Below are positions 7,601 to 17,900 of a DNA stretch of 64,000 nucleotides, one piece after another (the first letter of the stretch is position 1; the number at the start of each line of letters is the position of its first letter). This stretch comes from Dryomyza anilis (taxonomy: Eukaryota > Arthropoda > Insecta > Diptera > Dryomyzidae). Position numbers and translations under genes: made by a program. Under the pieces are notes generated by a model. It was not told where the DNA came from and did not search any database. It worked only from the letters and a program-made list of their open reading frames with translations. The DNA is taken from positions 9,963,529 to 10,027,528 of the forward strand of contig OX638132.1 in the NCBI GenBank assembly GCA_951804985.1. The letters are read 5' to 3'.

Positions 7601-10488
7601 CATGGAGATAGCAATGCGGTCTGCCGAAGTACGAGACATTTGACGTAATCGAATCAATATCGAACAGAAAATTACCCAAAGTTTATGAATATTGCGATAT
7701 CGATGTGATCACCTTTTATCAGTTTATATTGCTTTAAAATTTAAAAGCTCGAGATATATACGAGATCGAATTTTGATTATAGAACTTAACTCGAAAAAGC
7801 TTCCAGGCATTAAAGGTGTCCAAGACTTGGCAGACTGTGATGACACAATGTTAGTTTAATACATTTAAAAAAGCTATTTGATATAAATTTAATATTAAAA
7901 GATTAAGTATTCCTTTAGACATTAAGATTTGCAAATACATTTTATTAAAGAACTGTATAAAAAAATATTTTTTTATAACAAAGTGCCTACTTTACAGTCA
8001 TATATGGGCCATTCCACACCAAATCGAACAGCGGTTGGAACTCACCTTCTTCGATTTCAATGAGAATTGATAAAGGATATTGAGACATGTACTAACCATT
8101 TTTTTTTTTTTTCCGACCACTACTTCCAGAGATACAGTGGCTCAAAGTTGGATAAAAGGGCTAAAAATCACTTTTGTATGGTTGCTCATATTTAAATATC
8201 TCTTGAACTAGAAATGCTAGATTTTTCATTGATGGCTCGTTTTAAAGCTAATATAACAAGTTTTCAGAACAATTAAGTTGTAATTTCTAAACGTGAACAT
8301 GTGGCCCGTGGTCATTATCCTTGCACTTCAAAATTGATGTCCTTAAAAAGGACCCTTTTTAAAATTCTGAAAAAAATGCTTAATATGTATCAATTTATTA
8401 TAATTGTTATTGCAAAAATTCAAGATAGTATTTTCATGGTTGATATTTAAAAAAAAAAAATTCTAAATTTTTATTTATTTTTTGTATATAAGTTTTTTTT
8501 TTCTACAGTAAAAGTTGTAATAATTCCTGAATATATATGTAACTTTGATTTTTAAAATGGTGTCAGTTTTATCATATTGAATTTAATTTTTGAGATACTA
8601 ATTTTGGGATATAGTTTTTACGATTTTTGAAAAATGGTATATATCTCAAAAACTAGAGACAATTTGATGAAATTGACGCCATTTTCGAAATTAGAAATGC
8701 AAATACGTTGAAAAATTATTGCAAATTTTACTTTTGAAAAATAAAATTTTTTTTCAATACAAAAAATATTGAAAAATTTATAAAATTATTTTTTAAAATA
8801 TGATGCCATTAAAATACCATCTTGAAATTTTGCATGAACATTTACAATAAATTAACCAATATTTAGGATTGTTTTCAGAATTTTAAAAAGTGTCCTTTTT
8901 AAGGACCACAATTTTGAATGCAAAGATAATGACCACGGGCCACATGTTAACGTTTAAAAGTTAGAACTTAATTTTTTTGAAAGCTTGTTCTATTAGCTTT
9001 AAAACGAGTAATTAACGGAGTTTCTGGCATTTCTAGTTCAAGAGCTATTTAAATATGAACCATCATACAAAAGTGATTTTTGGCACTTTATCCAACTTTG
9101 AGCCACTGTATCTCTGGAAGTAGTGGTCGGTAAAAATAAAAAAAAAATGGTTAGAGCATTTCTCGATACCTTTTATCAGTTGCAAAAATTTCATTAAAAT
9201 CGAAAAGGAAAAATCTCAAATTTGACTTTTTTTTGGTCGATTTGGTGTGGAATGGCCCATATATCAAAAGCTTGCGAACAGTTAGGCGTCATGCACATAT
9301 TTAAATAAATTATGTCGTCTCTGTCTTACATCAGAGCTTTTTCACACATTTATTAGCAAAAATCCCAACAGAACATGCACCAACAAGAACAACAACAAAA
9401 ACAAAAAAATACAACTCACCATTTTCTTTTCTTCTAAAGCTTTATTAGCTTCTTTGAGAGCTATAATCTCATTTGTCAGTCTTTGTACTTCATGGTTCGA
9501 TGTGCTGCTGGTGTTAGATGCAACAGCAGCCGAACCAGCCGGCAAGTTATCGGCATAGCTTGTAGCGGTATCTTGCAGCTTCTTTGCGGCATTTGGCATC
9601 GTCTTCTTCAAAAGCTCTGTGGTATTTTGCAATTTTTTTACTTCGTTTTTCCATTTGCGAGTTTCGGACTCATTTTGTGCACTAAATATATGGATTAAAA
9701 AATTCGTAATTAATAAAAAGCTCTTAAAAAATGCTTAAAGCTCACCGTAAAACACGCACAGCTCCCCGTTCAGTCGTAAGACTAGACTTTAACTCGTTGA
9801 TCTCCAGGCGCAACTGATCGGTGAGTGCGTTGAGCTTTTGTATCGTTTGCATGTTTTCCTGTAGCTTTCGCTTCAAACGTGGTGGCGGTACTTTGACCGC
9901 TTGTCCTGCTGCTGTAATTTGAGGCGTTTGAATCGCGGATGCATTTGCTGTGCGTTCCTCCTTCTTTGGCACAGGCGGCAAAGGCGGTTTTGTAGCCAAA
10001 TGTTTGTCTGTGTTGTTGCGTTGCAATACTCGCACACAGCTATGTGCGTTTGTGGGCGTGGCAGGCGCTGAACTCGTCGCCGCAACTGCCAGTCTTCCAC
10101 GGCAATTGAGCTGCATACCCTCGATGCGTGTGCGTTTCTCCTGGTTCACCGAATCGCTAACGGAGGTCAGCGATGAGGAGAGCTTTTTCTTGCGTTTCAA
10201 TTTATTTTTATTTGAACAGACTTCTTGCCATGCCGTCTGTGCTTCTGGCAATGCCAATGTAGAGCTTTCGTGTTGCTTTGTATTAAGCTCATTGTATTTC
10301 TGTTGACGCTGCTTTACCAACTGGTAGCTTTCAGTTAAGTTTGTTGCGAGCTTTGACAATATTTGTACTTCTGCCTGTTGCCTGGGCAATGAGGCGGCGA
10401 TGGTGGCAGAAGAATTTTGTTTCTGTTGTGTTTCGGTTTCATCTAACGATGTGCTAGAGGTCGTTTTTATTGTAATTGTATCTGCCAT
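4695..10488 (-). CDS. Coiled-coil protein gene, three 5' coding exons (3' part outside window)
   Basis: Minus strand. Coding exons are 10488-9746, 9681-9420 and 4808-4695, giving 373 codons in phase with no stop. Donors are GTGAGC, GTGAGT and GTAAGT; acceptors are TTTAG and TTGCAG. The ATG at 10488 has an in-frame TAA 12 nt upstream. The N-terminal roughly 200 residues are polar and low-complexity (Gln/Thr/Ser), with a basic patch KLKRKKK and a proline stretch KPPLPPVPKK near residue 165 that could bind SH3 domains. Heptad-rich coiled coil runs from about residue 210 (LQENMQTIQKLNALTDQL) through exons 2 and 3 (ELRDSYEIRLTQLTKS). No signal peptide, membrane segment or catalytic motif was seen. 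The family was not recognised. It is probably a cytoskeletal or scaffold protein, but that is inference from the coiled coil only. The last visible donor (4694) shows the gene continues past the left edge. Intron 2 (4809-9419) contains a receptor gene on the other strand. Confidence 0.75.
4815..5399. other. Intronic DNA upstream of the receptor gene
   Basis: This is AT-rich sequence inside intron 2 of the minus-strand coiled-coil gene. It contains no further exon that I can support. From about 5130 base composition becomes more balanced (CATCGCGCATTCC, ATCGTCGCTTCATTC), as expected for upstream control DNA of the nested receptor gene. No specific factor site can be named. Confidence 0.4.
5400..5435 (+). 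promoter_or_regulatory. TATA box and initiator of the receptor gene
   Basis: TATAAAAA at 5400-5407 is followed by TCAGTT at 5430-5435, the arthropod initiator consensus. The distance from the first T of the TATA box to the initiator A (5432) is 32 bp, the canonical spacing. Predicted 5' UTR is 34 nt, ending at the ATG at 5466. A sharp TATA/Inr promoter fits a regulated, tissue-specific gene. Confidence 0.75.
5466..7462 (+). CDS. Divergent ionotropic receptor (IR family), complete
   Basis: Two exons, 5466-5710 and 5857-7462 (donor GTAAGC, acceptor CACTCAG, 146-bp intron), encode 616 residues, the usual length for an insect IR. A hydrophobic signal peptide covers residues 1-23. Residues 24-210 form a short, variable amino-terminal domain. 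The S1 half of the ligand-binding domain is about 213-324 (LSICMYADEV; DLCVLVPKA). TM1 is about 330-351 (PLVWALIALSLPIAYALCAL). A short pore loop follows at 365-381 (LYASALTMPW), then TM2 at 385-403 and GAFRGNLTSNLL. S2 runs to about 579, and TM3 is 581-602 (AAFFLWTLGLSWATVTFIWE). IRs are glutamate-receptor relatives that act as cation channels in chemosensory neurons, usually with a co-receptor such as Ir25a. I cannot name the ortholog. The gene is nested in an intron of the minus-strand coiled-coil gene. No frameshift is present, so it is likely functional. Confidence 0.88.
7463..7999. other. 3' flank of the receptor gene
   Basis: A probable 3' UTR starts at 7463. The first canonical AATAAA-like signals are weak; AATATTAAAAG near 7889 and TATTAAAGAACTG near 7944 are AT-rich candidates. 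No other feature is seen before the transposon at 8000. Confidence 0.3.
8000..9264. mobile_element. Family E foldback transposon (about 1.26 kb, non-autonomous)
   Basis: The ends ATATATGGGCCATTCCACAC and GTGTGGAATGGCCCATATAT are perfect inverted repeats. Similarity between the arms continues for several hundred bp: CCACTACTTCCAGAGATACA on the left and its complement near 9107-9125, then TTTTTAAGGACC and ATGACCACGGGCCACATGTT deeper in. The whole unit would fold back on itself. No transposase ORF remains. It lies in intron 2 of the coiled-coil gene, between the nested receptor and exon 2. A short copy is at 34191-34320. Confidence 0.85.
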
Positions 10489-11556
10489 TTTGTCAAATTA
10501 ATTCATGGAGCTGCGAAGCTTTCGTATGAATTTCGTTTTATGTTGTTAGCTTTAAGCTATGTGTGTTTGTGTATTTTTTGTGGTAAATCCGACCCGTTTT
10601 TTGAAAGTATCTTTTATTTGAATATTTGCTGCTTTTGAAGCTTTCAAGCTTTTGTATTCCTTGTACTAAGTGCAATGTGCAGTGCAATGTATAAATATTT
10701 ATATTATAGTGTGTTGCTGTTCGCGTGACTTACTTTATAGTAAATATAAATTATAGCAACTGTTTCGTTTATTTATTTGTTGTAGTCTGCTATTTCCTCT
10801 TTAATGTAAAGAAAAGAAATTATAGCAATTCAAGTTGAGTATTTTATGTTTCTTATTGAAAACTTTTGTTCGTTGTATTTTGTTTTCCTTTGGTATTTAA
10901 CTTGTTCCGTCTCTGGAAATGTATGGCACTTCTTGGGATTTCTATGTGGCGTTTATCTGTAAAGAAGCGAATATATCATTAGTACTTTTTTTATTGGTGA
11001 GAAGTTTAGAGTGGTTGAAAATTATTGTGACGCACTGTGTTTACTGTGATGTACCTATTTGAAAGTTGTGCCTAAAAGTATGCTCTTAGTTTTTATTTAG
11101 TTTTTTTATTTATTTATTAATTTCTTAGTTTAAATTATTTTTATTGATTATTTGTGCTTTCGTAAATTAATTTTTGGTCATTAGTATATATCACATTTAC
11201 AGCGTGTTTGTATCAACCATGTCAATAATTCGGGGGTCATTCTACTACTCAAAAAATATATATTGCACGCAGTTTAAGATACAGAGTGTTTAAGAAATTC
11301 ATATAACTGACATAATCTAGTCAGGAAAATTGGTTATAAGTATTTACAAAACTCTCATAAATTAATAAGGATTTTATACTCACGTTTAGATAATTCCCTT
11401 TCCAATGGTATATCACATCTTCAAACACATGACATACTTCTATTTATGTAAAGTTAAAATTTACAAAAAGAAAAATAGAAATTTTGACTTTGTCATTGAT
11501 TTTCTCAAAATTTCGTTACATATCATCCCATTTTTTACTTATTTATAATGATGGAT
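10489..11556. other. 5' flank / leader of the coiled-coil gene
   Basis: This is AT-rich upstream DNA. It probably contains the 5' UTR and perhaps an upstream noncoding exon (a possible minus-strand TATAAATATTTA lies near 10690-10701). I could not place a promoter. Nothing else is seen. Confidence 0.35.
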
Positions 11557-12893
11557 ACACAGAAAAAAATTCATCAATTTGATGAATTTATTCGTAAATA
11601 TTATGAATTTTTCTACCAACTAACAGACACATCATATTGATACCACAGTTCAATAAATGACATATTGATGAATACATTATTCATTATTTATATGACTTTT
11701 ATCGATGATCATAGTGAAGAACAAAATATACAACGCAATGAATTTAAATCGTCATTTTCATGAATATATTCATAATATCCATGAACAATTGAGGAGCTCA
11801 TTTCCAAAACGTGCTATGTGAAACGAAAACAGATTTAGTAAAACCTGATTTACTCCTATTTAATGGTAGAATTAAATTGAACCAAGGGTGTTTTCCACAC
11901 CTAATATTTACATTTTTAGTTCTTTTTTGAAATAATAATTTGTGGGCCGTATATTTGTAAATAAAAGCATATTATATTTAAATGGATAGCATGTTTTGGA
12001 AATGAGCTCCTCAATTTAAATTTGTTTTGTAAATTTTTCATATTATATATGAATATAATATTCAATATGATGAATATTGTTGAACTAATGTTTTTTTTTG
12101 CAAAATAAATAAATTTATGACACTTTTTTTATGTATTTTTCAAAAAAAGAATTCTTTTAGAAAATAATTCGAAAAAAAATTACTTTAAAAAAAATTATAA
12201 AAAAATATATAATCCGATAATTTTTTTTTTAAAAAAAAATTACAAAACTTTTTTTTTTCGAAAAAAAAAAATTATAAAAATTTTTTTTTTGCGAAATTCT
12301 TTTTTTTCCAAACATTAATTTTTTAACAAAAAAAATATGAAACATTTTATTTTTCGAAAAAAAAAAATTTCAAAAATTTATAAAAAAAAAAATTTTTTCA
12401 AAAAAAAAAAAATGTTTTCGATAGAAGTTGTTTAAAAAAATTATAAAGAAAAATTTAGAAAAAAGTATATAAAAATATTTTTTTTCGAAAAAAAAAATTA
12501 AAAATATATTTTTTTTTCGAATAAAAAAAAAATCCAAAAAATGAATTTGTAAAAAAAAAATGTTTTTCGATAAAAATTGTTTTTCAAAAAATATACCGAC
12601 AATAAATATTTTGATTGAAATATGGTTTGATGAACCGCATTCATCAATATGATGTACATATGTATATGTTGTATTTTATGCATTTGTCCATTAATATGAT
12701 AAATCGTATTCTTAACATACAGTTCATCATATTTAAGAAAACTTTTGCGACAGTTACCAAGCGTTCATCATATTTATGATCACATTCATAACATTGAAGT
12801 CGTCAGTCAATAATTTTACGAATGGTTCTTCAATACAATGAATTATGGTTTGATGAACGGAATTCAACAATATGATGTACATTTTTTCCGTGT
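11557..12893. mobile_element. Family G inverted-repeat element (about 1.34 kb)
   Basis: It starts ACACAGAAAAAAATTCATCA and ends ...ATTTTTTCCGTGT. The subterminal halves are rich in TCATCAATATGATG and TTGATGAA on both sides, in inverted orientation. The centre (12100-12560) is poly-A/T with TTTTCGAAAA blocks and no ORF. A 22-bp-scale internal inverted pair, ATGAGGAGCTC-like (11790; 12003), is also present. A smaller relative is at 17314-17900. Confidence 0.6.
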
Positions 12894-13324
12894 AAGTTTT
12901 AATGTAATTCCCAGTACGTTATTATCAATTTCAGTAATTTTAACCTGGTAAGTAATGCTGCACAAATAATTAAACAGCGGCGGGTCTTGTGATTTGGTGG
13001 TTGAAATAAATCATGATTGATAACAACGTACTAGATTTGAAGTGATCTATCATTATAAATTAGAAAAAATGAAGTAATCCGTAACGAAATTTTGAGAAAA
13101 TCAATGACAAAAAAAAAACAAATGGGAAATTAAATTTTTCTAAATTTGATACTCGGTAAAATTTTTCTATCTTTTGAAAATATTTTCGTGTGTCCATTAA
13201 TTGTTTGTATACGTTTATAAAATGTATGTTTATAAATATTAAAAACCACATTTTTTTTCAACAAAAGTTTTATTATGATACATTTTTATTTTCTCAAAGT
13301 ACAACCACATCTCTTTTTCATGTT
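12894..13324. other. AT-rich spacer
   Basis: No gene is seen. TTTTGAGAAAATCAATGACAAA at 13091-13112 is complementary to 11489-11510 (TTTGTCATTGATTTTCTCAAAA). Inverted sequence therefore continues outside the ends I assigned to family G, and the true element may be longer or inserted in an older one. Confidence 0.4.
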
Positions 13325-13378
13325 GACGATGGGCTTGAACCTGGGAATTTCAGACTAACCACTGAGCTATTGACGCTA
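13325..13378 (-). mobile_element. Fossil tRNA-like SINE head
   Basis: On the minus strand the sequence contains AATAGCTCAGTGGTTAG (A box) and CAGGTTCAAGCCC (B box) with tRNA-like spacing. They match the heads of the five clear SINE copies, but the acceptor stem and the body are not recognisable. It is more likely an old SINE or tRNA pseudogene than a functional tRNA. Confidence 0.6.
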
Positions 13379-14338
13379 ATTACATAAATAATTATTAAAA
13401 CATTATTAAATAATAATTGAAAAGTATTCATTATTCCGACAGTCCTAGGAAGTCTGCATTTCAGCTGAGTACAAAATGTCTATTATTGCATATGAAATAA
13501 AAAATCGATAAATATCAGCAGTGCATGTGTCGCATAATATAAATGAAATTGTGGCTTTTTTGTTATTCTGCCATATAACGCCATAGACCGACTGTTGCTA
13601 CTGCTACTATTGACTCGCAAAGAATGACATAATTGCGCCAACCCTTTAATGTGTTACCTCATGTAGTTTTTGGTGTATATATTTATTTTATTTTTTGTTT
13701 TCATTGGTTTGCAAACAATGACTTAACAAGGGTTAAATAGTCCCAGAAGCCCAACAAGTTTTTCCGTACGAAGTATCATGTTTCGCTTTAGTTAAAAGTT
13801 TTTAAATAAATTTAATAGAGACAAGTAAGAGCAATAAATATTTATTGAAATATTTTCACATAGACACAAAATGATTTCAAATATTAAAAAATGTATTCTT
13901 CTCAGTTTGAATTTATTATGCATTTTAATTTTTTTTTTTTAGATTGATTTTAATTTAAGTAAAAATTTTACTATTTAATATTTATTATTTATTTATAAAT
14001 TTATTGCAAACCATGGTCCAATGTTTGGAAGAACCAACCAATAACTTGTTCTACTAACAACAATGATATACCAACATTTATATCGTTTATTATAATTGTT
14101 ATATAAGAATTTTTAATCTGAAATAAAATTCAGTACCATTAATTTAATAATTTCAATATTATTGAATATAAAGGTATAAATACTATTGCTTTAATGTTAT
14201 TTCTCCCATAATACACGTCTTACTATGTGGCATATAAAAATTTAAACTTGAATAGAAACATATTCGGTTCTGTGCATTATTCTGCGAGTTCCAATAAATA
14301 TGTCACATATATCAATATATTTAACCTTTCTTATTGTA
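13379..14338. other. Repeat-poor AT-rich DNA
   Basis: No gene or clear element. A slightly more balanced stretch at 13560-13660 (GCCATAGACCGACTGTTGCT) is not coding in any frame I checked. Confidence 0.35.
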
Positions 14339-14640
14339 GCCGCGGTAGCTCAGTGGTTAGTGATTTGGACTGCGAGCCGAAAGGTCCCTGGTTAAAGCCT
14401 GGACTGGGGCTAACAACATCTTTTCATAGAAACATTTTTCTATACCGCGCTACCTCTCGTCAGTAAATGGCAAACCTACGAGAGTAAAACCATTGCCTAT
14501 GAAAAGCTCTCACCCGCCTTTCGGATTTGGCAATAAACTGTAGGTCCCACCACTTTGAGTACAAATATAACACGCACAGCTTAAAATGGTGAGAGAGCTC
14601 GGCCGAAGTTCTATGCAGGACTGTACTATTATTATTATTT
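14339..14640 (+). mobile_element. tRNA-derived SINE, copy 2
   Basis: It begins GCCGCGGTAGCTCAGTGGTT, with A box TAGCTCAGTGG. The B box is mutated (CTGGTTAAAGCCT instead of GGTTCAAGCCT), so this copy is probably dead for Pol III. The body carries the CTTTTCATAG / CTATGAAAAG hairpin pair and GGTGAGAGAGCTCGGCCGAA. The tail is (ATT)n. Relative to copy 1 it lacks the AGCGCCAA just before the tail. Confidence 0.9.
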
Positions 14641-15048
14641 ATTAAATGGAATAACATCAAATCTCTCTTGTGGCAATAAACTCAAGAATAAATGGTGAAA
14701 ACAAACTATTTTATTAATGTTTGAATATTATTGTAATAATAGTATGCATACTATTGACCAATCGAAATCGTAAAATTAATAGTTTTACTATTAAAATACT
14801 ATTTATTTACCATATTTTTCATTTTACCATTTTTTCTGGTTATACAAAAAAATTAAAATCACCATTTTTATATCAATGTGGAAATACATAAAAATATATA
14901 ACTTTTATTAATGGTGTCAAAATGTTTTTCAAATGTACGTACAGTAAAATTTAAAATATTCAAACCACTGTGCATGACAAATCAATTAAAACGAGACGTA
15001 TACTTTTAGGCATGAGACGATATTTATCTTATTTATCTCAAATGCATT
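14641..15048. other. AT-rich spacer
   Basis: A palindromic patch is present (ATAGTATGCATACTAT, 14739-14754). Otherwise there is no gene or element I can define. Confidence 0.35.
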
Positions 15049-15158
15049 TTGAAAAAGTAATTGACATATTTTTAATGTTGAACTACCAATTGATAGATTC
15101 ACATTTTCTTATTATTTGGTACACATATTGAGCTCATCGTTCAGAAATTGACATATCT

Positions 15159-15915
15159 ATATATATAAAACTCTTGGTCCGTCTGTCTGTTTGTTCCAGC
15201 ATCACGTCTAAACCGCTGAACCGATTTAACTCAAATTTTGCACCAGGATACTATGGAGTCCGGAGGATGTCATAGGCTATATATGGGCGAGATTGGGCGT
15301 GGCACCTCCCACACAACCTAAACTTTCAAAACGACATTTATCGGCACATACACAAGCTAAGAAGATGAAACAAAAAACTCAAATACAAAAAAAAAAAAAA
15401 AGCAAAAACACAAACACAAAAACAAAAACAAAAATCAAACACAAAAGTAAAAGCACAAAACTTAAGCAATAACTCAAAAACAACAGAAAAATAAAAAAAG
15501 GATAGAAAAGAAAATCAAACACATCAAAATTCACCACACTAAAATTCACCACACTAAAACTCATCACACTAAAATTTACCACACTAAAACTCACCATACT
15601 AAAATTCACCACACTCAAATTCAAAACACCAAAATTCACCACACTCAAATTCACCACACTAAAACTCACCACATTGAAACTCACCACATTGAAACATACC
15701 ACATCAAAATTCACCTCACTAAAATTTACTACACTAAAATTCACCACATTAAAACTCACCACACTTAAATTCACTACAATAAAACTCACCACATTAAATT
15801 CACCATACTCAAATTCACCCACTTAAACTGACAACACTAAAATTCCCCACACTTAAATTGAACACACTAAAACACACAACAATAAAATTCACTGCACTTA
15901 AACTCACCACAGTAT
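15159..15915 (+). mobile_element. Helitron/DINE-like element, 3'-truncated
   Basis: The 5' end TCTATATATATAAAACTC, followed by GTCTGTCTGTTTGTTCC and CGCTGAACCGATTTAACTCA, is the typical start of arthropod Helentron/DINE-1 elements. The core holds a 15-bp minisatellite (listed separately). The usual 3' end (GCACGGG...CAGCTAGT), present in the copy ending at 35833, is missing. No Rep/helicase ORF is present, so it is non-autonomous. It sits inside a family D MITE and is therefore younger than that MITE. Confidence 0.7.
15525..15911. repeat. 15-bp minisatellite, TTCACCACACTAAAA
   Basis: About 25 units of (A/C)TCACCACACTAAAA with scattered substitutions lie inside the Helitron-like element. The same unit makes up 35082-35500. 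Because 15 is a multiple of three, the minus strand is open and gives a spurious FSVVN-repeat frame (15379-15822). Confidence 0.9.
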
Positions 15916-15981
15916 ATAAATATTTTTATAAATGAATAATTGGCATTTTGAAAATGCACTGACTTTTAGTTCTACAACGAC

Positions 15982-17313
15982 GATATATTCAGTCATGTCA
16001 TAATCAAAATCTCTATCGGCATTTTTGCGTTCAAAAAAATATTGTATGGAATTTTCATATAAAATATTTTCTAACGGAAAAATACGAACGTCATTTTTTT
16101 ACACCAACAAAAAAAAACTATCCCAAGGGAAAAGCCAATAATGTCTGCATTTAAATAAAAAAAAGTACGACAACTGCATTTTTTATTTATTTATATTTCC
16201 GGAAATGTGAGGATAACTTACTACTGCTGCATTTGTTTTAAATACATTCTGTATTTATTCAACTTCAAGAAAAATGTTAAAATATACAAATACTTTTATT
16301 ATTACTGTGCAATGTATGCATTAAACTTCAAGAAAAATTTATTAAACATGCATTTTATTTTACTGCACTCTGTATTTATTTTAAATTATAAAAATATGTA
16401 TAAAAAAGATTGTTATATACACACAAAAAATACCTTGTTTGTTACAAACAATAATGCACACAAATACTTGAAGTGTTTGAAATATACTCTGCAACAACCA
16501 ATATAATGATTTGCAGCACATGTTTTAATTATTAATCGCAAAAATCTGTATTATTTGTACCAAACTATATAAATGTTCTTCTCTTTTGCTGGAAACACTC
16601 TTGATTACACAAAAGTGTTTCCCATAAATACTTCTATCGCTTCCAAACAGAATCCACATTCCACACACACGAACGTATTAAACATATTTTGTTATAACTC
16701 ATTTAGCCATGGAGTGAAATTTATTATTAAAAAACTTATAAAAAATTAAATACAAATATTTTAAAAAATTCTGATTAATTGCTTCAAACTCTATGATCTC
16801 CAATTAGTATTACACAAAATCTGTTAATTTGTCTGAGTCGAATGTGAGTTCTGGCGATAAACGTTGCACGTTGCGTAAGGTTCGGCACAGCAATAAAACG
16901 AGGTGATTGCTTTCGGAAATACTCGGGCAAAACCTCTTAAACTTGCGTTTCGAGCAAACACTTCAAATAATTATTATTTGAGGCAATTGACAAGTGTTTG
17001 TTCCAAACACTAAATAAAATATGCCATTTATGACAAATAGATGCAGTAGTTATCAGAAGTAATGAATGTGTTTAGAAGGATTAATTAATTGAACACTTAC
17101 AAAGTGTTTAATGTGAACAATTAAAGTGTTTACGACAAATAATTTACTATATGTTAGAAATACTAATAATTTGAAATGTTTGCAGCACACAGTCATTATT
17201 TATGGCAAATGATATACAATTGTAAGTATTCAGTGGAAACAATAAATACATTTTACTGATGATGAGAATGAATGAAGATTGCGTTTAATCATATTAATGA
17301 ACAATAACATAAA
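15982..17313. other. AT-rich region with clustered AAGTGTTT/AAACACTT words
   Basis: No convincing gene; the 99-codon plus-strand frame at 16207 is AT-biased and lacks features. From about 16465 to 17135 the words AAGTGTTT or AAACACTT and close variants occur roughly ten times on both strands (for example near 16470, 16605, 16955, 16992, 17006, 17093, 17104, 17126). Confidence 0.4.
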
Positions 17314-17900
17314 ACACAGCTTATATGTACATCATATTGATGAACTTTGTTTATCCAACCAAATTGCAAATAAAATATTTTTTTTTTATTTTTGGCTTGG
17401 TCGACATAAAACTTTTTAGTAAGAAAAGTTATACATATAAAAAAAAACTTTTTTTCGCAATTTTTTTTCATAAATATTTTTTTATTATGGAAAAAATAAT
17501 TTTTCTCTATCATTTTTTTTTTTCATAAAAATATTTTTTTCCATTTTTTTTTAAATAAATATTATTTTTGTTCAATACAGGTTACTTTTTATTACTATTA
17601 TTATTTTTTTTTTTACAAAATAAACAAAAAGAAAGTCATATTATGTAAAAATATGTATTTTAAAAATCAAGCTAGAAGTAGTATTTAACAATTAAAACAT
17701 AAACTTTATAAGAATAATAAATATGCATAAATGTGTAAATGTTTTGTAAATTTGATGTTTAAGAACATCATATTAAAAATTAAAAACATTAAATTTTAAT
17801 TCAATGAAAGAAAACTGCAAAATGACGAATCTGCTGGTGGATGAAAAATTCATAATATTGATGAATAAAATTATTATAATGGAGATTTTTCCTGTGTGTA
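17314..17900. mobile_element. Family G element, shorter copy (about 590 bp)
   Basis: The left end ACACAGCTTATATGTACATC continues into ATCATATTGATGAA. The right end reads TTCATAATATTGATGAATAA ... CCTGTGTGT. Subterminal TCATATTGATGAA motifs match 11557-12893. The centre is poly-A/T. No ORF. Confidence 0.55.

Larger units (their letters stand above)
15049..15981. mobile_element. Family D MITE split by a Helitron-like insertion
   Basis: The left part (15049-15158; AAAGTAATTGACAT..., ACCAATTGATAGATTCACAT) and the right part (15916-15981; GGCATTTTGAAAATGCACTG, ...TTCTACAACGACG) are contiguous in the uninterrupted copies at 21018-21260 and 39716-39919. The intervening 0.76 kb is the Helitron-like element. 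The left terminus CGTCGTTGTAGAACG is lost. Confidence 0.75.

Noticed and set aside
9950..10306. 118-codon plus-strand frame
   Set aside because: Antisense shadow of exon 1 of the minus-strand coiled-coil gene, which has the better start, splice sites and coiled-coil pattern.
15379..15822. 147-codon minus-strand frame with VVNFSVV repeats
   Set aside because: Same minisatellite artefact inside the Helitron-like element.
16207..16506. 99-codon frame
   Set aside because: Starts at GTG, composition is AT-driven (Tyr/Lys/Asn/Phe), with no domain or neighbouring splice signal.
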